Assembly: GCA_948099385.1 (NCBI GenBank)
Contig: CANUEZ040000020.1
Span: 1,488,001-1,552,000, forward strand
DNA length: 64,000 bases
Direction of reading: 5' to 3'
DNA from: Fasciola hepatica
Lineage: Eukaryota > Platyhelminthes > Trematoda > Plagiorchiida > Fasciolidae
This document shows positions 10,283-22,085 of the stretch, one piece after another (within the stretch, counting starts at the first letter, position 1; every line of letters begins with the position of its first letter). Below the pieces are notes generated by a model. It was given only the letters and a program-made list of their open reading frames with translations. It was not told where the DNA came from and searched no databases. The translations under genes were made by a program, and so were the position numbers.

Positions 10283-12621
10283 TCATCCGTGAAAATGACA
10301 TCTCGACATAAAGTAGGCTGGCCGAATTTGTGAAAACTATTGTTCAGGTGTTCGAAAACATCCCGCTGCTAAGGTAAACGTCGGTAGAATCCGTTGTATT
10401 GGATGGCTAAATAGGTTGGGCGAGAACACCATAGGACATCAAAGGTTATCTGACCGAAAAGATGTGGAGTGATCTTGGCGTCCATCGGACCTGGGAATGA
10501 GCATGCAGCCCTCATTGTTATTGTTCCCCCTATTTTATCCTACCGCTGCACTTTTGTTTATCTTGATCAGGTTCACCCCAAAAGTACCGCTTACTTGTAC
10601 CGAATTCGCCTTCATTCTCCACTGGATTATCCTTAGCCCGGCGCGAAACCTATTTAACTAAGCACCCGTTTGGTGACTTCAGTGAAATTAATAACAGGAC
10701 GCTGTCTATTATTATCAATGTGCCAATATTAACTTTATCACAGTATGCCGGTTATTATACAGAGTGCGTCCGTGGGTGCATGTATGTGCATACCACGTGT
10801 GCGTCCACTCCAACATAGGCAGAGCGGTGATATAACCTCAATGTCCATTGCCGGGAAGGTTAGAAGTATTGCGTGCGGCAGGCGGCGAATTACATTACAC
10901 ATTCGCGGTGGGTGTTTGTCGGCACATGTCTGTGCGTTGGATTGTTTGCGCCTACTACAACATACAGACAGTGGTGAGATAATCTAAGGAATTATCCTAG
11001 TGCTCCGGACAGCGTGATTAAGTATGACCGGAAAACCGTTTCGCCGCTTCAACGTGAAGGTATGCGTGCACAGTGAACTAACCCTGACAGAAGCGACTGC
11101 AGCGCTGGGGCCGGACGGTGCACGGTGAATGTACGAAAATTTCGTTGAGAGATTGGTCCTTTTTGAGAAGTTCTGATATAGCGTGAGAAAATAAAGGGAT
11201 AGTTGTGGGAGAGAATAAAAACCAGTCCATTCGTATCTGGCTGGGGATGGCGGTATGCTCTAACACCCTTCAGGAATTAAGGCGGTTATAATTAGAGGAC
11301 GATAAATGAATGATATTGTCTGAAGGAATTGTGATAAACACACAACTGGAGCTTGGGTTGACCACTTAGAAGCAGCTACAAGTCCATGAATAGGTGCCGA
11401 TGAATCAGACAGTTATTTCAATGACGATGCGAATATATCTGACGATCACACCTTAGCAATCGGTCTTCTTTCCCATACTGTTTAAGCAGTTTTGCTTCTG
11501 TCTGATTGAACAGTGTTCCTGTCAGCTGTGTAGGTGCAGATAATGATCACTCCCATGTTCATGCGGGGGTAAATGTGTGTGAGCAGCAGCTTGTTTGGCA
11601 ATCGCATCAATTATTACTATAACAGTATACAAACTGATGTCGTCAGTCAGAAATCTCGGCGACTATACGATTCAATAGAAGAGCGCGGTTTTATCACAAC
11701 TTTATTTGAATTCATTTCAGTTTTGGAAAATAAAGTGAAGTAAAACTTACCAACACTTCCGACATTCTTCCAAATTACCTTGACTGACACGTAACCTTAA
11801 CTATCGGATTCTCTCATTCACCGGGCAACACGAATTATTTCCAAGTTTGAGATAAGCACAGATGAGCGTGCACATGACAATAGCAGTTAAATTGCATTTT
11901 GCCATAATTATCCAACGTGGTTATCATACCCATATGACGGCTTGAGTAAAATAATGCCATGAAGCTGGTAATTCTTAATAATATGAAAACATTAGTTTTA
12001 TTATAGTACGCCGGGTACTGGACAAAAAACAATGACCATATTCAACCCGTAGTCCGATTGGTGAATCCGACATTACTGAGTAAACATATACCACTTTGCA
12101 AAAGCCACATCGGCCTAGATACGGTAAGCGCCGTTAAGTGCACAGCTCATATGTTGGACGAAAGATATCGAAAGCCGCACCATTACAAGGGAATGTTTTT
12201 CTGTATTAGGCTTCCACGAGATCCGTATAACTAGTGGTCATAGAGTGGCACGAAGATACGAATACATATCATAACAAGTGATAAATTTTATTTCTTAGTT
12301 CGGCTGCTGCTGAGAAGTAGCAGTCAGAACAGCCATAATCGAATAACCGTTATTGGTTATTACAATTTAACTAGATTCATTGAAATCTTTCACATTCAGG
12401 AGACCAAAGTGAATATACAAGACTAAACCACAAACAGGTTGGCGATAACCACTGTCCCAATGGATGACATACCGTTGGTCTTATACTACTATTCGACTCG
12501 GATTTTCTAAGCAAGGCGCTACTAAATTGACCAACATGGCCCGTTTATTCATAGTGAACGATCTCATGTCCGTTTAATTACCAGTAGCGGTTCCTTCGAG
12601 TTGCTTAGACAACTATATCCG
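10283..12621. other. Interior of the inverted-repeat element, nothing coding recognised
   Basis: 2.3 kb with only short chance frames. A weak two-copy repeat is visible (about 10766-10838 and 10909-10987, sharing CAACATA..CAG..GGTGA.ATAA). No other structure was recognised. Confidence 0.4.
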
Positions 12622-12804
12622 ATCACTTAGGGGTTAAAAGAAGCACTTTCGGATGGGTAATTTGCAAATTTCGGTGTCGTTCACCGATTTCTTAAGCTGA
12701 CAGTGCCGCGCAATTTTCCTCGCGAGAATTCAGAAAAAGTTTTCAGTATTAGTATTAGAAATTTGAAGCTCCACGGGCTGTAACCGTTCTCAAAGAGCAT
12801 ACTG
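12622..12804 (-). repeat. Right terminal inverted repeat
   Basis: Reverse-complement counterpart of 10080-10282. It ends ...GCATACTG followed by TA. Confidence 0.75.
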
Positions 12805-15650
12805 TACATCAGTTTTTAACCTCTTGCATTTTCCTTCTTTGGCTTCAATGCCGCCCAGCGGTCGTTTATGGTTCAAAAGGAAAAGATTTTGATCGTGTCA
12901 CCAAACCTATGAAATTGCTTTCCCGTTGTAGCAACATGGACAGAGATATTCTCATTGACTCTATCATCAGCTATCTGACACCACTGTTTTCACTCCGCAT
13001 TCTCCAAAGCCGTCTTTTCCTTCCGCTCGCTCGAAATTTAAAATACCTCATTCACGCACGTCTACACAGATAAACAGCCTCATCTCTAACTTTGTGCGCT
13101 TACTCGTAGACCACGACCGAGCAGTGAACGACCTCCGCATTCACCTCGTCATTAATCCAAATGTACTGCTTCCACGCTTTCCGCTGCATCTTCCAATAGG
13201 CCCCCACAGTTTCTTGTGGATTCCACTGTAACTCACGTATGTGCTGAAGATCTACTCTGCACTGCCTGTGTAAAAGCGCTTAATAACTTGACTCGACTTG
13301 AAACAATGGTCGGTAGTGGAACTCGTCGGACGTGTACTCACCATAGAAACTGTTATGAGATTTTGTGACCTACCAGTTGAGTTGCTTGACAACAGACGCG
13401 GCAGTGTAGCTTTCAGAACTTATCGTGTCAATCAGGGCCCTTAGCAAAACGTTGATCAAAATACCAGTTAGAGCATGAGACTGTTGGGTGCTGCCCTGAG
13501 AGTTACTGATGACAGGCAGTTCCGGACCAAGGATGCAGTGTTCATAGAGGAACAACGCCTTTTGGTAATGGCCCTTCTTACCACAGCCCTTGCAACAATT
13601 TATCTAGATTTCCTCCTGTTTGTTGTCGACATATTGCCGCCTAACACCAATGTGCCCGATAGTGGCAGTGTTCGGTGACAGAGGATATATCACATATATT
13701 TTACACCGGCTTCAAATAAAGCATGGTGCCAACGCAACAACACTGATTACAAAAATAAGGGAGGAGGAGTAAAAAACAGCAAAAGAAATAGCTGGTAAAA
13801 AACAAAATTCCGTGATTTTCTTATTCCTCCATCGTACAGTTTTCGATGTTTCTCCGTCACTTTGATTGTCGGAAGGGCATTTTTGTGATTAAGAGGCGCA
13901 AGAGTTCGACAGACAGACCGCAAAGCACTGGCGCCACTGACTTCTATTCTGAGTCATGTCTCTCTTCGTCTCTAACCGACGACAATCCTCATCCTTTGGG
14001 TCTTAACCAGGGAGTCCGGGAGCACCAACCGAAGACAATGCTGATGCTAGCTTCTCCATACCTCTACGTCAAGTGGTAGAGGATACAAAACTCGACGGCC
14101 ACCGATTAAGGATAGCCTACAATTGCTTTGCGTGTAACGACAAGATATAGATCGCCGCACCCATCTTAGATGTAAGTGTCGCTGCCTGTTGACACCCTTG
14201 CAGTAACATCGCTTTTTGGGAGAAAACATTTCCCAGACACCACTTTGGTTTTCTTTTCCTGCGGTCGGCTCTGACGCTTGATTTTGGCTATCCTATATTT
14301 CTTCGGTTGCATCCGTTTTAATTAAATCTAACAGCACGAAGATTCCATCAACTTCGCTTTACAGAATTTCGATTTCGGTACTTGTACGCACGCAGTTCAC
14401 TTCGCCACTGTTAGTTTGCACACGTGTGTTGCTCGTATCGGTGCTATAGCGATACCACATATATACAATACACTTTCGCACCCGTATGTTGACTCGAGTC
14501 TTCTTTTTAACTCGACTGAAGATACTTTGTTGGTTAATCGCTCCGACACTCAACAGAAGATACGTTCGAGAGCCACTCGTTTTCCACATACTGAGCATAC
14601 TTTGGGTGGGTCACTAAAAAGCTATACGGTAATGCCAATAGTACCCTAAACTTTCGCAGTTAAACGGATGGTTAACAAGCTGCTGGCTTGCCACTTAAAA
14701 TATCGATGTGGCAGTACGCTGTGTCCATGATGGAAGGCGAGTCACAGTACTTTCAGTCACATCACTATAGTTTAAAATAAAAGTATAGTTAACTGATTAG
14801 CACATAAAGATGTCGAGACTAATCCACCTTACGGGTGGACGGCATGGTCTCAAAGTTAAACCGATCAGTGGCCACAGAATTCGTTTATATTAACTGAAAA
14901 CCAGTCTTCAGGTCAGACTAGTTCACAGGACTTGAGGTTCGGGCCAATGGATAAATCTGGGTTCGTGCTCCAGTAATTTCGTTAGCGTAAGTGGTTTGAA
15001 AAGTTGCGAGCAACTTGTATCTTTTTGCCTCAGATAACTAGTCTGCGATCTGACTGCTATGTTGCACAAAACACCAGCGTGTCTCACTTTACCACCTACC
15101 AATGGTGACAACGCGCGTTGGTAATACAAGTGCGCTTTGTTTTCATATAAATTTTTAAAGCTGTCTGGGGTTAAAAGGAAAGAATCTCACTTGGACGAAG
15201 TCCATGAGATCCAAATAACGTAAAGTAATGCAACAGCAGCCGGTGGTTATGTACATAGCTCAAATTTGAATGGACAAATACATCTTATGGTATCAAGACA
15301 TGTACATACGTAAAACAATACGGATCTACGTGCGAAAACGGACTTTTGCTGCTGGATCTACTCTCATCTGAGCGAAGACGAAAGAAGAGGGGGTACCCCA
15401 CTTGGGTTTTTAAGCAAATAAAGTGAGCCACTTTATAATAGCATCCAAAACACTGCCCTCCACCGGCCCGAGCACAGCCTGGTTAAACCTCGCACATATG
15501 GTAACATTAATGTGAACCCCTTAGCGTGGTAAACGCATGGAACCGCCTTACTGGAGATATGGTAGCAGCCAGCGGTAAAAGAATTCAAAGCATGCTTCGA
15601 CATGAGGTGGGCAGTTGAATCCCGTGGATGTCCCTACTCTATCCCTGTAC
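12805..15650. other. Unassigned sequence
   Basis: No gene supported over 2.8 kb; frames are short on both strands. A stretch near 14910-14955 (CAGGTCAGACT...CACAGGACTTGAGGTTCGG) weakly resembles the start of repeat E, so an old E copy may lie here. Confidence 0.5.
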
Positions 15651-15708
15651 ATACATTTGCTTCTCCCACAGTGGACTATTCACTTCGATCCAATAATTAT
15701 TACTTCTT

Positions 15709-15720
15709 CAGGTCAGACCA
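15709..15720 (+). other. Target-site duplication, 5' side of the RTE-like LINE
   Basis: CAGGTCAGACCA occurs here and again at 19556-19567, and once only at the empty site (31103-31114, minus). It marks the exact LINE insertion. Confidence 0.9.
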
Positions 15721-18700
15721 TCACGACGAGACTGCACCTTGACGTGGTGTGATGGCTTGCGTGCCTCTATGACCCAAAGAGCTATACAGGATGGCTTCCT
15801 TAAGCCGGAGATGCAATCATACCTGACAGGTCAATGGGTAGAGGTCAGACAAAGTCCAGTCTCTTGGTCCTCCAGGTCGGGGGTTGATTTGAGCTGGCAA
15901 CTCAGTCGGAAAAACCAGTGGAAGAATAATTGATCCAAGCAAATGGGCTTCCACTAAGCCATCCCGCTGCCTTGCGGATAGGTTCTTGTTAGAACTAAAG
16001 GCTTTGGATGAGGACCCTAATTGTTCTCCTGCTTTGTGGCTGGACACCCTAGCAGTACCCGTCCAACATCTCCCATGAAATGCACGAATATAAAGAGTTC
16101 CATACTGCATCGGTCGTCGCGCAGGCTAATCAGGACCGCGCTGCCCATTGCATCGAGCGGGGTGGGTAGTGATAAGTGTGCTACTGCTCAGAGTTCCCTC
16201 TCTGTTATTCAACCTTTGTCTTCTGTCCCTAACCATCCCTCTTTGCCCCATCTATCCACCCATAATGCTCCCATTGATAACACGGTCGATACTCGCAACG
16301 ATTCACTGTCAAATAGTATCGGGAATAATCCTCTGACTGGTAACTCACATTTTCTCAAGCCTCGTCAGCCTCTGAATCTCGGCTCCTTCAACGTGCGTAC
16401 ACTCATGCAGGCCGGTCAGCAGGCGTGCCTAGCCCTCACAATGAACTCTCTGAAGATTAATGTTTGCTGCTTAAGCGAAACGCGTATCCAGGATTCGAGC
16501 AATGTAATTCAGCTAACTGCTCCTGGTATCTCATCGAGGTATATTCTGCGCACCTCAGGAGACGAAGCAGCTAGAGCTGTGGGTCAACGTGGTGTAGGAA
16601 TTGTCTTGACTGACAAGGCTGAGGCTGCCCTATTAGACTGGATCCCTGTTAACAGTCGTTTATGTGCTGTGAGACTCCAAGGGTCAGTCGGCGTTCGAAA
16701 GGATAGTTGTGTTAAACGCAATTTGTTCGTGATCTCGGCGTACGCCCCAACGGACTGCAGCTCAGACTTGCAGAAAGATGAGTTCTACGAAGCCCTCGCC
16801 ACTCTCGTTCGCAGCAGTAAAGGTTCCGACATTGTAGTGCTAGCTGGTGACTTCAATGCACAAGTTGGCAAACTCAGTGTGTCAGAAGCCTGTTTAGGTG
16901 GGCGTTGTGCTTTACCCGCTGAGCGCACAGATAACGGGGATAGGCTTCTCCAATTTTGTGCAGACAATCGATTGTTCTTGTCTAGCACAAATTTCCGACA
17001 CAGCTCGCGTCGCACAGCGACATGGCGCTCTAGCTCTACAGGTACTTTGAGTCAAATTGACCATATCGCCGTAAGCTACCGATGGCGCAGTTCTGTTCAG
17101 AACTGTAGATCTTACTGGTCCACGTACGTAGAGTCAGACCATGCCTTAGTTTTAATGCGATTATCTCTCCAGCTCCATGGCCATCGTCGCAAACCGCAAA
17201 CCGGATTAGCCGTGCAACGTTTGTGTGATCCAGGAGTATGCACCCGTTATGAGCAGAAGTTAGCACATGAGCTAGGATCCACGGAGAACAGTAATGTAGA
17301 TGAGCATTGGTCTCATATCAAACAGGCGATGCACTTTGCAGCAGGTTTCGCCTGTGGTCCTCGATCCGTTGTCCATCAGAGACACTGGATCTCGCAAGAG
17401 TCGCTGAGTATAATGGAGCAAAAGCGTCAGCTTTCGAACCGTAAGGAGATGAATAAGATGCGGAGAAAGCTGCGAAGACAAGTTACGCGAAGCCTTAAGA
17501 AGGATCGCGAAAATTGGTGGGTCAATGTAGCGGAAGAAATGGAAGTGGCAGCTGCTTCAGGTAACAGTCAAAGACTGTTCAAACTTATTCGTGACACCAG
17601 TGGACGGCGAACTCAGGTCAGTGAAACGATTTGCAATAGGAATGGAGAACCCATCCATAACAAACAGCAAAGGCTTGACCGATGGGCCGAGTACTTCAAG
17701 GAACAGTTTAGCTGGCCGCACGCTAGTGTAGTTACTCCCGTGTCAACAACTGTGACTTCTTGGGTGGTATCACTTGAGCCCCCATCAGAAGTAGAAGTAG
17801 AGTCATGTATTCGATTACTAAGGCGGGGGAAAGCGGCAGGTCCCGACGAACTTCACCCAGTTCTTTTCAAACTGGGTGGTGAGGCGTTGATAAAATCACT
17901 AACCGCCTTGCTCCGTGACATTTGGAACGAGGAGCGTATTCCGTTAATATGGAGCGAGTCATTGATTGTTCCCATCTTCAAGAAGGGAATACGCAATGAC
18001 TGTGGTAATCATCGTGGGATTAGCTTAATCCCGATAGTCACCAAAGTATTAGCTTCGATTTTGCTGCACCGTCTTACACCGGCTCGCGAGAGGAATGTCC
18101 GCGAACAGCAGGCTGGATTCCGCCCAGGTCGAGGATGCATCGACCAGATTTTTACTCTTCGCCGACTACTTGAAACGCGTCACACGCACCGCCGACCAAC
18201 AATAATGCTTTTCTTAGACCTGAAAGGCGCCTTCGATTCAGTTGATCGAACATCGCTTTTCAGTACTCTTCATCGAAAAGGTATGCCCCAGAAGTTCGTG
18301 AACCTAATGAGATCATTGTATTCTCATACTTCTGGCCGCGTTAGGGTTTACGGTGAACTATCCGGTCGGTTCGAAACGACCAGTGGTGTTCGGTAGGGAT
18401 GCCCTTTGTCTCCATTCCTTTTTAACTTCGTCATGGACGAAATAATGGAGAGTGCTTTCCAAAATCTTCAGGATGTAGGCGTCGAACTAGGAGATAGTGA
18501 AAAGCTATGTGACTTAGATTACGCAGACGACGTTGTCTGCTTGTTCGAATCCACGGAACATGCTCAGCGTGCACTAGATAATCTCGCAAGAGCTGTAGCT
18601 CCATTCGGCATGCGCTTTGCACCTTCAAAGTGTAAAGTGATGTTACAAGAATGGACGTCAACAATTCCGAGCTTGATGCTCGATGGAGAGGTGCTGTCAG

Positions 18701-19555
18701 TTGTCGATCACTTCACCTACCTCGGTAGCTGCGTGACGACGGATGGGAGCACAGTAGTACAGGTGAGTACGCGGATATCCAAAGCTCGAGCGGCGTACGC
18801 TGGACTGAAGCACTTGTGGCGCCGATCCGATATTTCACTGAAGTTGAAAGGTCGTGTATACTGTGCCACTGTGCGTTCAGTTTTGTTGTATGGTTGCGAA
18901 ACTTGGAGTCTGCGTGCTGAAGATATTCGTCGTCTTGAGGTTTTCGACCATCGATGTTTACGTAGTATCGCTAGGATTGGGTGGAATAGCCGAGTAAGTA
19001 AAGATGAGGTCAGAAAGCGAGTATTGGGTACTAATTCGGAGAACGTTTTGTCACAGCGTATCCAACTTAGTAGACTTCGTTGGTTGGGACACGTGTTACG
19101 TATGGCAAACACACGTCTACCGTACCGTGTCCTATTCTCCGTTCCTCCTAGGGAGTGGAAGAGACCACGTGGAGGTCAACAGATGACGTGGCAGCGAGGA
19201 ATGAGAAAATGTACAGCAGACTTAGGAAAAGTAGGTGCTTCACGTCTTCGTGGTTGGGGTCCAAAAGATCCGTCTACCAGTTGGCTGGAGACACTGAAGG
19301 ATATGGCAGCGAACCGCGAGCAGTGGCGTTCGTGTTGTCACTTTCTATCGAATCAGAATGATTGATCGATGTGTGTTTGTGCAGTTAGACTGTGTATTCC
19401 GTGTGTTGGCTACTAGGGCATTCTTTCCTTTTCCCACCCATGTGGTCCACTACCTGTCCATCTTGTATATTCATACTTTTTAATTCAACGTGCAACATGG
19501 TGAGAAAGGCAGTGGTCAGTGGGGCTTGCCCTACTGTTTAACGCTGTACGATGAT
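15721..19555 (+). mobile_element. RTE-like LINE, nearly intact full-length copy
   Basis: 3,835 bp bounded by a 12 bp perfect target duplication: a short 5' leader, one long ORF, a 190 bp 3' UTR and a GAT trinucleotide tail (GATGAT). A second 3' end of the same family lies at 20699-20958 with GAT repeated four times. Trinucleotide tails of this kind and a single ORF with an AP endonuclease favour an RTE-like LINE; the clade is inference. The full length, the sharp duplication and the near-intact ORF all indicate a recent insertion. Confidence 0.88.
16075..19365 (+). pseudogene. Endonuclease-reverse transcriptase of the RTE-like LINE, one premature stop
   Basis: The frame is open from 16021 to 18393 and again from 18397 to 19365 in the same register. 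I take the ATG at 16075 as start. The AP endonuclease domain shows NLGSFNVRTLM, CLSETRIQ, VVLAGDFNAQVG and a final ESDHALV. RT follows with GKAAGPDELHPVLFK, HRGISLI, EQQAGFRPGRG, FLDLKGAFDSVD and the catalytic DYADDVVCL at about 18517-18543. The C-terminal part has RLRWLGHVLRM and RLRGWGPKDPSTSWLETL. The only break is a TAG at 18394-18396, where the conserved motif normally has glutamine (VRQGCPLSP); a single C-to-T change from CAG explains it. The full protein nicks target DNA and copies LINE RNA there. Confidence 0.9.
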
Positions 19556-19567
19556 CAGGTCAGACCA
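19556..19567 (+). other. Target-site duplication, 3' side of the RTE-like LINE
   Basis: Second copy of CAGGTCAGACCA, directly after the GATGAT tail. Confidence 0.9.
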
Positions 19568-20274
19568 CAGGACCTGCGGTTCGAGCCAGTAAACGTCGTT
19601 TCTTGTACTGCGAGTTCCGGGGGGTTCGCGCTGCGCTGCGACTTGCAGGTATTCCGTACGATCTGTTTAAACTGTATCGGCTGTGAGGAACGGAATAAAA
19701 CAGGTTTGCATTCGGAAACAGAGGTTCGGTTCAATCTTACGACCTCGAAAAAAGATAGGTTCAGCGCTCAAACTCGCTGCCACTCCCAAGTGAGACATGC
19801 CCCGAGTCGTTAAATGGTGAAACTAAGGAATGGAGAGTGATGACGTAGAAGGTGATGTTAAGATTCAGATATATTGAAAGTTCATAAACTAGGTTATTAT
19901 GTGCAGAAATGATTTTGGGTTGGGAGAGCGGGTATGGAAGTAGTCGCTTCATACTGGTTAGTCATGGTCTGGGAAAACTCCTACCCAGCAGGCATCCAGT
20001 TTGTTTTAAAGCATCAACCGAGGTTGCTGTCACCACACGTGGAGGTGGCTTGTTCTACTCGTTGGTGATTCGGTGTGACGAAAAAAGCCTTTACTGTCTT
20101 GTTTGCTCTTGGTTTAGCCAGCTTATGCTAGTTCCTCCTGAAAGTAACCTCATGACCACGGGCCAAAGGGAGCCTGCCTGTGACAGTGACTCCGTGGTAG
20201 AGCTTGAAAGCTTCCATCCGGTCTCCCCTGAGTCGTTAACGATCGTGATAACAGGTCAAAAGAGGCTAGCCTAC

Positions 20275-20698
20275 ACCAATGTGACTCTCTGTAAAGCGCC
20301 TTTAACCAGATCAGGTGACTAAGCCTCCAAATAAGGTCTTACTAGTTTGGTTTAGGGGCATACGTACTCTGATGTCTCGAGCCACCACTGTCCTTCTGAG
20401 GTTGAAAAGCGCCGTTAGCCTTAGACACTTCGGATACACTGTTGGGTGGGTTTGAAGTTCTCGTGAACAAGAACAACCATGTCCCTTACTACGCTAGCTG
20501 CCTCAATCAATGTTGTGGTGGTTGACCTCATGAATCTTCTCCCAGTGTCCTCCCGATCTCAGAGCAAGCGTCTGTATCTGTCGGTATTCAGTAGAATTTT
20601 CCACTTTATATCGCAACCGGTAATTTTATTCAAGTCCCCTGCAACCGGCTTGATCCCGGTTCACCCACCAGTTTCATGTCGTCGACAAACAGGAAAAC
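20275..20698. other. Unassigned spacer between repeat E and a LINE tail
   Basis: About 420 bp without a supported gene. The phrase CTCATGAATCTTCTCCC (about 20528) recurs at about 49179 in the region of another LINE relic, so this may be old LINE-related sequence. Confidence 0.4.
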
Positions 20699-20958
20699 AG
20701 GATATGGCTGCGAACCGCGAATAGTGGCGATCGTGTTGTAAATTCCTATCGAATCAGAATGACTGATCGATGTGTGTTTGTACAGTTAGACTGTGTTTCG
20801 TGTGTTGGCTACTAGGGCATTCTTTCCTTTTCCCACCCCCGTAGGCCCATTCCTTGTCTTGTATATTCATACTTTCTAATTCAACGTGCAACATGATGAG
20901 AAAGGCCGTGGTCAGCGGGGCTTGCCCTACTGTTTAACGCTGTACGATGATGATGATG
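20699..20958 (+). mobile_element. 5'-truncated 3' end of the RTE-like LINE
   Basis: 260 bp matching the end of 15721-19555 from the GATATGGC.GCGAACCGCGA segment through the 3' UTR, finishing in GATGATGATGATGA. The coding remnant is only about ten codons, with a stop replacing a conserved glutamine codon. Short 5'-truncated copies are the usual product of incomplete target-primed reverse transcription. Confidence 0.85.
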
Positions 20959-20959
20959 A

Positions 20960-21400
20960 AACCAGGAAAATCAAGTTGCCACTACATCAGCCACGTACAA
21001 GAACGGTAGGGGGCCAAGCCCTGACCCTTGAGGCATTCCGCTGCACGCCCTTGCTAGTGTGGACTCGAGCCGAAGGCTTTAAGGAAATCCAAATAGCAAA
21101 CCTCCACTCGTCCTCCCCCCCCCCCCCCCCTCCCCGGTTAGGTCTGGGAGTTACTCCGCCGAGAATAGTAAACTGGTCCACCAAAACTTACCGTTAACGA
21201 AACTATGTTGCTGTGCGGCAATCAAGTGGTGGTGGACTACATGCTCAGTAAGGCGCTCTTTGACTCGTCTTTCCAGAACTTTGAGTACGGAAGACAGCAA
21301 GCCGACAGGTAGGTAGTTTGAGGCTAATTCGCGTGCACCACCTTTGTGGTTGGGACCACCTGCGCTAAATTCCAACCAACCGATAACACTCCTACGTCAA
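20960..21400 (-). pseudogene. CR1-type LINE reverse transcriptase fragment with a 16-C tract
   Basis: The minus strand reads LLSSVLKVLERRVKERLTEH and HHHLIAAQQHSFVNGK (RT fingers). After a G-run (16 consecutive C on the plus strand, 21115-21130) a different frame reads VEVCYLDFLKAFGSSPH, the RT motif A region, with glycine where the family has the second aspartate. The homopolymer replaces the sequence that should join the two. It is a short, dead relic of a LINE lineage different from the copy at 22741-29760. Confidence 0.7.
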
Positions 21401-22085
21401 GTGACGCCTTTCATCTTTATCTTCGGACCTAAGCACTTTTGGCACTTCGCTTAGCCTGGATGTGCCAATGAAGTCACACAGTTGGGGAGAGGGCTAATTG
21501 TGGACTGAGCCCGTGAGACTGCCACTCCCCCCGACAGCGCTTCTGCTGTCCGTAGGCCGCTACCCAACCCATGGCGCACCACATATGGCGGAACTCCCCT
21601 CGAATCCCGCAGTTGGAAGAACCTGGACTACTCGGCTGGTAGAAGCCGGAAGTCCTGTGACTTGAGCTGCTGTGTGACGTCTAAAAAGTTGTCCTTCGTT
21701 CCATGTGCATACGTTGCATTGCTGACTCCGAATTACCATCTGTTACGTTTTCTATTACAGCAGTTCAAGAACCACTCAGACAAAAACTATGACTGGATTT
21801 GTAATGTGAGACTTATTTGAGGCGGACGCGGAAATTGACAATGCGGTTTTACCGCCGAATTCAATTGTCGTTTACTTAATCGTCGGAAATGTATACGGCC
21901 TACGCAACCGCGAAATAACCGTCTTACGCTTCGGTGTTCTTACACATCAGCACGTGAACAAAAACGCGCATGGCACGCTGCGACAGATTTGTATTTACTA
22001 AGGCAAACCGATTAGTTGAATCAAAGTCATTTCAATGGGAAAAAAGGGGTATTATGCAAAGTTCGGTGCCGTAGTCAGATAAAAA
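21401..22085. other. Unassigned sequence downstream of the V-ATPase G gene
   Basis: No gene seen. It probably includes the 3' UTR and polyadenylation region of the minus-strand gene that ends at 22086. Confidence 0.4.

Larger units (their letters stand above)
10080..12804. mobile_element. 2.7 kb element with long terminal inverted repeats and TA flanks, no transposase
   Basis: The left end 10080-10282 and the right end 12622-12804 are inverted repeats of about 200 bp and roughly 80% identity. Both termini read CAGT inward and are flanked by TA, the signature of Tc1/mariner insertion. The interior shows no DDE transposase or other recognisable protein, so this would be a non-autonomous derivative. 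It sits at the edge of the LINE fragment 9450-10079. Alternatives are another TA-targeting family or a foldback element. The repeats and TA are seen directly; the superfamily is inference. Confidence 0.65.
15651..20274 (+). repeat. Repeat E, copy 1 (interrupted by the LINE at 15721-19555)
   Basis: The parts 15651-15720 and 19556-20274 together match 30396-31170 in reverse complement at about 99%. Homology stops abruptly at both ends. E contains a frame of about 125 codons (19909 to about 20274) that is nearly identical in both copies, and an antisense 63-codon frame that is identical. I recognise no protein family, so these frames may be chance in a young duplicate. A tRNA-like GGTTCGAGCC lies at about 19578, which could be a B box of a SINE-type unit; this is speculative. 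Confidence 0.8.

Noticed and set aside
12805..12870. Continuation of the LINE fragment 9450-10079 on the far side of the inverted-repeat element
   Set aside because: Only a weak match over about 16 bases; the translated frame does not follow the LINE protein convincingly.
19761..19952. Conserved 63-codon frame identical in both E copies, as a gene
   Set aside because: Identity is expected because the whole 775 bp repeat is about 99% identical; there is no sign of protein-level selection.
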